A stretch of 64,000 nucleotides of DNA from Climacium dendroides (lineage: Eukaryota; Streptophyta; Bryopsida; Hypnales; Climaciaceae): assembly GCA_950106755.1 (NCBI GenBank), contig OX467083.1, positions 25,601,029 to 25,665,028 of the forward strand, in the 5' to 3' direction. The notes beneath the pieces are model-generated. The model did not search any database, was not told the origin of the DNA, and was given only the letters and a program-made list of their open reading frames with translations. The position numbers and the translations under genes are program-made. Numbering within the stretch: the first letter of the stretch is position 1; each line of letters starts with the position of its first letter. Below, piece after piece: positions 60,237-64,000 of the stretch.

Positions 60237-63145
60237 CTTAAGCTTCATTAGGGGCACAGGATGGAAACGCTCGTGGAGAAGCACTGAGTAGAGAGGCACT
60301 AGATTTGCAGAGGAAAGAGATTGTAAACTGTGATAAATCATCAATCGCCCTGTCAGTGTTTTTGCAAACAATTCTGCTCTTGTTGCCGCATTTCAGTGTG
60401 GTTGTAGGGACTGTAGATGCAATGACATAGTTTATGATTTACACCGCTTCTCGAATGTTTCCAGCTCCTTCGCGTGAGCACTACAATAGCCTATATCGAA
60501 ATCCTACCACCATCTCATTTCTTCTTCTCATCTGAATATATTGTGCTGGACAAGTCAGACTGAGTCTCCCAACATGTACTTACCAGACTCCTAATCCTGC
60601 ACTCAAAACCACATCCTAGGGAGCTCTCCTTTGAAAATTCACATAAAATAAATACCTTATTCAATTTTACTTTTTTATTTTTTTTTAAAGTCATGGTTTT
60701 CAATTGCCAATCCTACAAAAATATTTTTTCTAGCAAATGGTGCCAACTATGTTGAATTACTTAAATGCACAAGAATGGGTGCTTCTACCTTAATAAAGTC
60801 TTTTCATTGCATTTTTGGGTGGGCTCTAGTGACTTTAGATTTATGTGTTCATTGATTGATATTTTTTGTTGTTGTTCTTTAATGTCATCCTTTCCATGGT
60901 GAGTTGTGTTTGTACAGCTTGAGGTCACCTTTGGCAAAAAAAGTAACTAAATTTTTTGAAGCCAAAACGGTTTTGAAAATTTAAAAGCTATTTTGTTGAA
61001 TCTAAGGAAAAATAAACATAAAAAAATTCAAAATTCAAAATCCAAATTCACTCTTTTAAAAGCTATTTTGTTGAATATAAGGAAAATTAAACATAAAAAA
61101 AAATCAAAATTCATTCTTCTAAATTTAGAGCAAAGCATAGATATTATGAAAATTAATGAGCTCATTGGAACTTAGAAGTGATGACTATCACTTTTCTATA
61201 CAATGAAGAAGTTTGTCATCAACTTCAAGACTATTTGAGAGGTGGATAAAAGTTAAAAAGAATTATTTAATAATGGTCAAATAAATTAATCCTTGAAGGG
61301 CATGACCCCCCATGACCGAGGTAGTCACCAAAATGCTTTGATTATTGAACCAAAAGGTGCATTCTTTGTTTTTACAATGAACAATGAAGTCATCCATGGG
61401 ACACTTTGGGTCCCCAACATCCTTCAAGGGTTAATAAAAAAAATGAAATGCCTTGAAGGTGACCTCAAGCTATTTTAAATAATTATTCAACAAAAATGTG
61501 CCAAAGGTGACCTTACAATAATCTCCAATGAGTGATTTTTTTCATCTTCAAAATATAACAATGTACAATCATATCATCAAACAAAATGGTGAAAACATCA
61601 AAAAATTTACTAAAAGTTAATTCAATTAGTACAAGACAAATTTATTTGAATTGCATTTTTCTATGAGAAATCATAATTTTATTTTATTCTATATGTGTTT
61701 TTCTGGTAAGAAGAAGAAATTGTCTTCTTTTGCCATGAAGTCATCAAAATTTTGACAATAATTTTTGTCCTAGTAGAGAAAAATGATCTCAATAAAAACA
61801 ATTAATTTTCCTTGCACAATTGATTGGTTATATAATATTCAAGTCAATACGAAGTAAGAAAAGTAACTTACTCTCACCGTCCAGTACTTGCCTGGCGAAG
61901 TTCTGGTAACCTTCTGATACCGGTAACTAACTTATGACATGTGAACTTCGTTCCAGATTTTCAAACTCCAATTCAATACAAATCAAAATTTTGACAATAA
62001 TTTTTGTTCTAGTAGAGAAAATGAAAATCCCCATGCATGATTTCAAGTTGTTAATTCATCAATTTAAGTTGTTCAATTCGTAATTGCAATTGCAATTCTA
62101 TCCAGTATTTCAACAATCAAGTAACTCTCATTTTCAAGGTATCACATCGAAATCTTTTGTGTGGAAAAGGAGACTGAGTTACATCACTATAAAAGTTTCA
62201 ATTTGCTTCACAAAAAATAGCCTTGGTGTTTTCTCTTTATCGAAGTTTCAAATTTATGCAAAAAGAAAACCTTTCCTGGAAACATTTGTTAAAAATCCCA
62301 TGTGAAGGCTGAGTTTTTTGACACAAGCGGAAGTGAAATCACCTTCGTGCAAGTGGTTTCTTTGAGCAATGTATTATGTAACGCGAATTCTTTTGAGAGA
62401 ATCGTTGGATGATAGCTGATACTCCATTTTTTTTACGAGATGAAACAGTCGCTGAGATGCTCCTTACCTTGAGATAGTAGTACGGCGCGCTACATTTTGG
62501 ATAATAACTGAAATTTCATCCGTTTCCTTCATGTTTATTCACCCAGAGTTTTGAATCGTTTAAGTACAAACCCAGTTTCATCACTCTTGGAGAGCACTCA
62601 TGAAGATCGCAGTGCAACTTGCGCTGCTTCACAAAACTGAAATAGAGATCACTAGACGGCGTGAATCAGTCAATCATAGAAGGGAAGGGTCCAAGCGTCC
62701 GTGTCGCCTCAATCTTAAACGACGGAGCCTCAGTGAAGCAGCATTGAACACCCAATAATTAACAAGTTTTTGAATTCAAATTTCCCACATTGCATTGCAG
62801 CGCCAGTCAATTCTAAGCAACATGCATTCCAGGAGCACTAGACTACATCAAGCGAGTAATAATCAATCAATACCCATAAATATAAAAGACTCTCCAGAGA
62901 CAAAATAATCAGTACTTTCGCAGCCATTGACAGAATCATCTTCATCTCTAGAGCATATCATACACGGGCTGTCAACTAGCGAGCTTTTCTGATCCTAGTT
63001 CTAGCTAGTTTTCGTTGTTGTTTTTATCAAATGCTCTATTCATACAGCTAGTCGTTCCTGGCCTTCGCTGCAACAATTTTCGTGATTTTACAGAGCTCCA
63101 GATGGGGATTCGGAACTGACTTCGGTGTGACTCTGAGGGCAGGCG
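60237..63145. other. Gene-free AT-rich region with local duplications
   Basis: A unit of about 74 bp starting AAAAGCTATTTTGTTGAAT is repeated at 60,983 and 61,057. A block TCAAAATTTTGACAATAATT is repeated at about 61,747 and 61,982, followed each time by TAGTAGAGAAAA. No gene is supported until the pectinesterase fragment. Confidence 0.6.
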
Positions 63146-63368
63146 TGTGAGCTTCATGATGCCATCTCCCAGCAAGGAGTGTTCACAGCCCAGAAAAGGA
63201 AAACGCTTTCTGACAACAGTGGATTCACCTTCGTGGACTGCAAAGTGACCGGCAGTGGGCAACTGTGTTTGTTTGCGGGCGTGGGGTCTGTTTGCCCGTG
63301 TTGTGTTCGCATTCTCTTACATGGAAGATGCGGTGGATCCCAGAGGCTGGTCCAACTGGGATGAATAA
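63146..63368 (+). pseudogene. Pectin methylesterase (pectinesterase) fragment, frameshifted
   Basis: On the plus strand the frame gives CELHDAISQQGVFTAQKRK, then [17 protein letters not shown], the core of the pectinesterase catalytic domain (the usual form is TAQxR...TGFSFVxCKVTGSG). One extra base after the Leu codon (about 63,258-63,270) shifts the frame. In the new frame the expected RAWG...[17 protein letters not shown] continues, then GWSNWDE and a TAA at 63366-63368. The invariant GRAWG active-site loop is thus broken, and the rest of the enzyme is absent from the window on both sides as far as I can see. In life these enzymes de-esterify cell-wall pectin. This is a dead exon-sized remnant. 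Confidence 0.75.
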
Positions 63369-63885
63369 GAATTTGATCAATTTCAAAATAGGAATCAAAC
63401 GTTTTCAACAACCACTTCTGGACGGAGGGAGCTTGAGTTCAAGCAATTTCGGCCTAACCGTCGTACCTGTGGATACCGACTTATGTACAATTTTGCAGTT
63501 ATTCCAATTCAGAAGTTCCAAGCTATGTAGCCGATAAAATTCCACTCATGAATTACAGCTTGAATTGCAAATAGGACTTCACACGCGATGATGATGCAAA
63601 AGTTTTGGTTGTAATTTGGATGCTACAAATCGTGAAACCCATTTCAGTTTACAACTGGGTGACAAATCATGAGAGGTGTCCATCTACACTTATAGCACAA
63701 TCAATGCAACTGTACAGAGCGGCTCTTTTTGAGAAGGATGCACCACATATACAGTGACACCAAAAAAAGAAAAAGGGGGATCCTAACGTCTGACTAGGCA
63801 AAATTGAGTCCTACGAGCGTAATTCTGCACCGCACGTGACTGACTGGATGCCTAAAATGTGTACACTCACCGGCGCTCAACATGT
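63369..63885. other. No gene seen
   Basis: Mixed-composition DNA between the pectinesterase fragment and the telomere-like array. No supported frame. Confidence 0.5.
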
Positions 63886-63928
63886 GGTTTAGGGTTTGGG
63901 GTTTGGGGTTTGGGGTTTAGGGTTTGGG
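63886..63928 (+). repeat. Interstitial telomere-like array
   Basis: About six consecutive heptamers of TTTAGGG and its variant TTTGGGG. TTTAGGG is the common plant telomere unit. The array is too short and too degenerate to be a chromosome end and sits inside ordinary sequence. Confidence 0.85.
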
Positions 63929-64000
63929 CAGCCCTTTCAACACATGTAGCAATAAATCTGTAACAAGCTCTGTATGCAATCACTAGTCAGCTCAATGAAT

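Noticed and set aside
1..64000. CRISPR arrays, rRNA genes and phage-type modules
   Set aside because: None seen; the window is eukaryotic nuclear DNA with introns and plant repeats.

Overview
The window is nuclear DNA of a land plant. Four conserved genes are split by many short GT-AG introns, AT-rich deserts full of small inverted-repeat elements lie between them, and plant-type telomere motifs (TTTAGGG and its complement) occur in promoters and near the right edge. A piggyBac-like transposase relic and a kinase family resembling plant MLKL proteins point to a bryophyte-grade plant, perhaps a liverwort or moss. That placement is an inference with modest confidence. No viral or bacterial gene was recognised.

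Layout. Positions 1-6,200 hold transposon debris on the minus strand: a piggyBac-like transposase broken by stops and cut by the window edge, and a decayed gag-like coiled-coil frame. Positions 6,775-9,450 look like a non-autonomous CACTA-like element with foldbacks. An AT-rich desert follows to about 13,000. Gene 1 (13,626-17,726) encodes a predicted helical-bundle + active kinase + pseudokinase protein. Positions 19,185-25,619 carry three diverged copies, one inverted, of an unrecognised gene for a small single-pass membrane protein. Gene 2 (27,549-34,101, 16 exons) is an RFWD3-type RING/WD40 ubiquitin ligase. Gene 3 (35,712-39,827, 12 exons) is mitochondrial elongation factor Tu. Positions 40,000-51,200 are a repeat-rich desert with MITEs, minisatellites and foldbacks. 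Gene 4 (51,421-52,422, intronless) is the ribosome assembly factor RPF2. Gene 5 (54,340-60,236, 9 exons) is a MATE efflux transporter whose first intron holds a triplicated repeat. A frameshifted pectin methylesterase fragment lies at 63,146-63,368 and a telomere-like array at 63,886-63,928.

The genes do not form a pathway. EF-Tu and RPF2, both protein-synthesis genes, have telo-box motifs upstream, as has the RFWD3 gene. For every multi-exon model I checked that exon phases join across each intron; no transcript data were available. The most novel items are the kinase/pseudokinase fusion with a putative MLKL-like executioner domain and the small-membrane-protein cluster.
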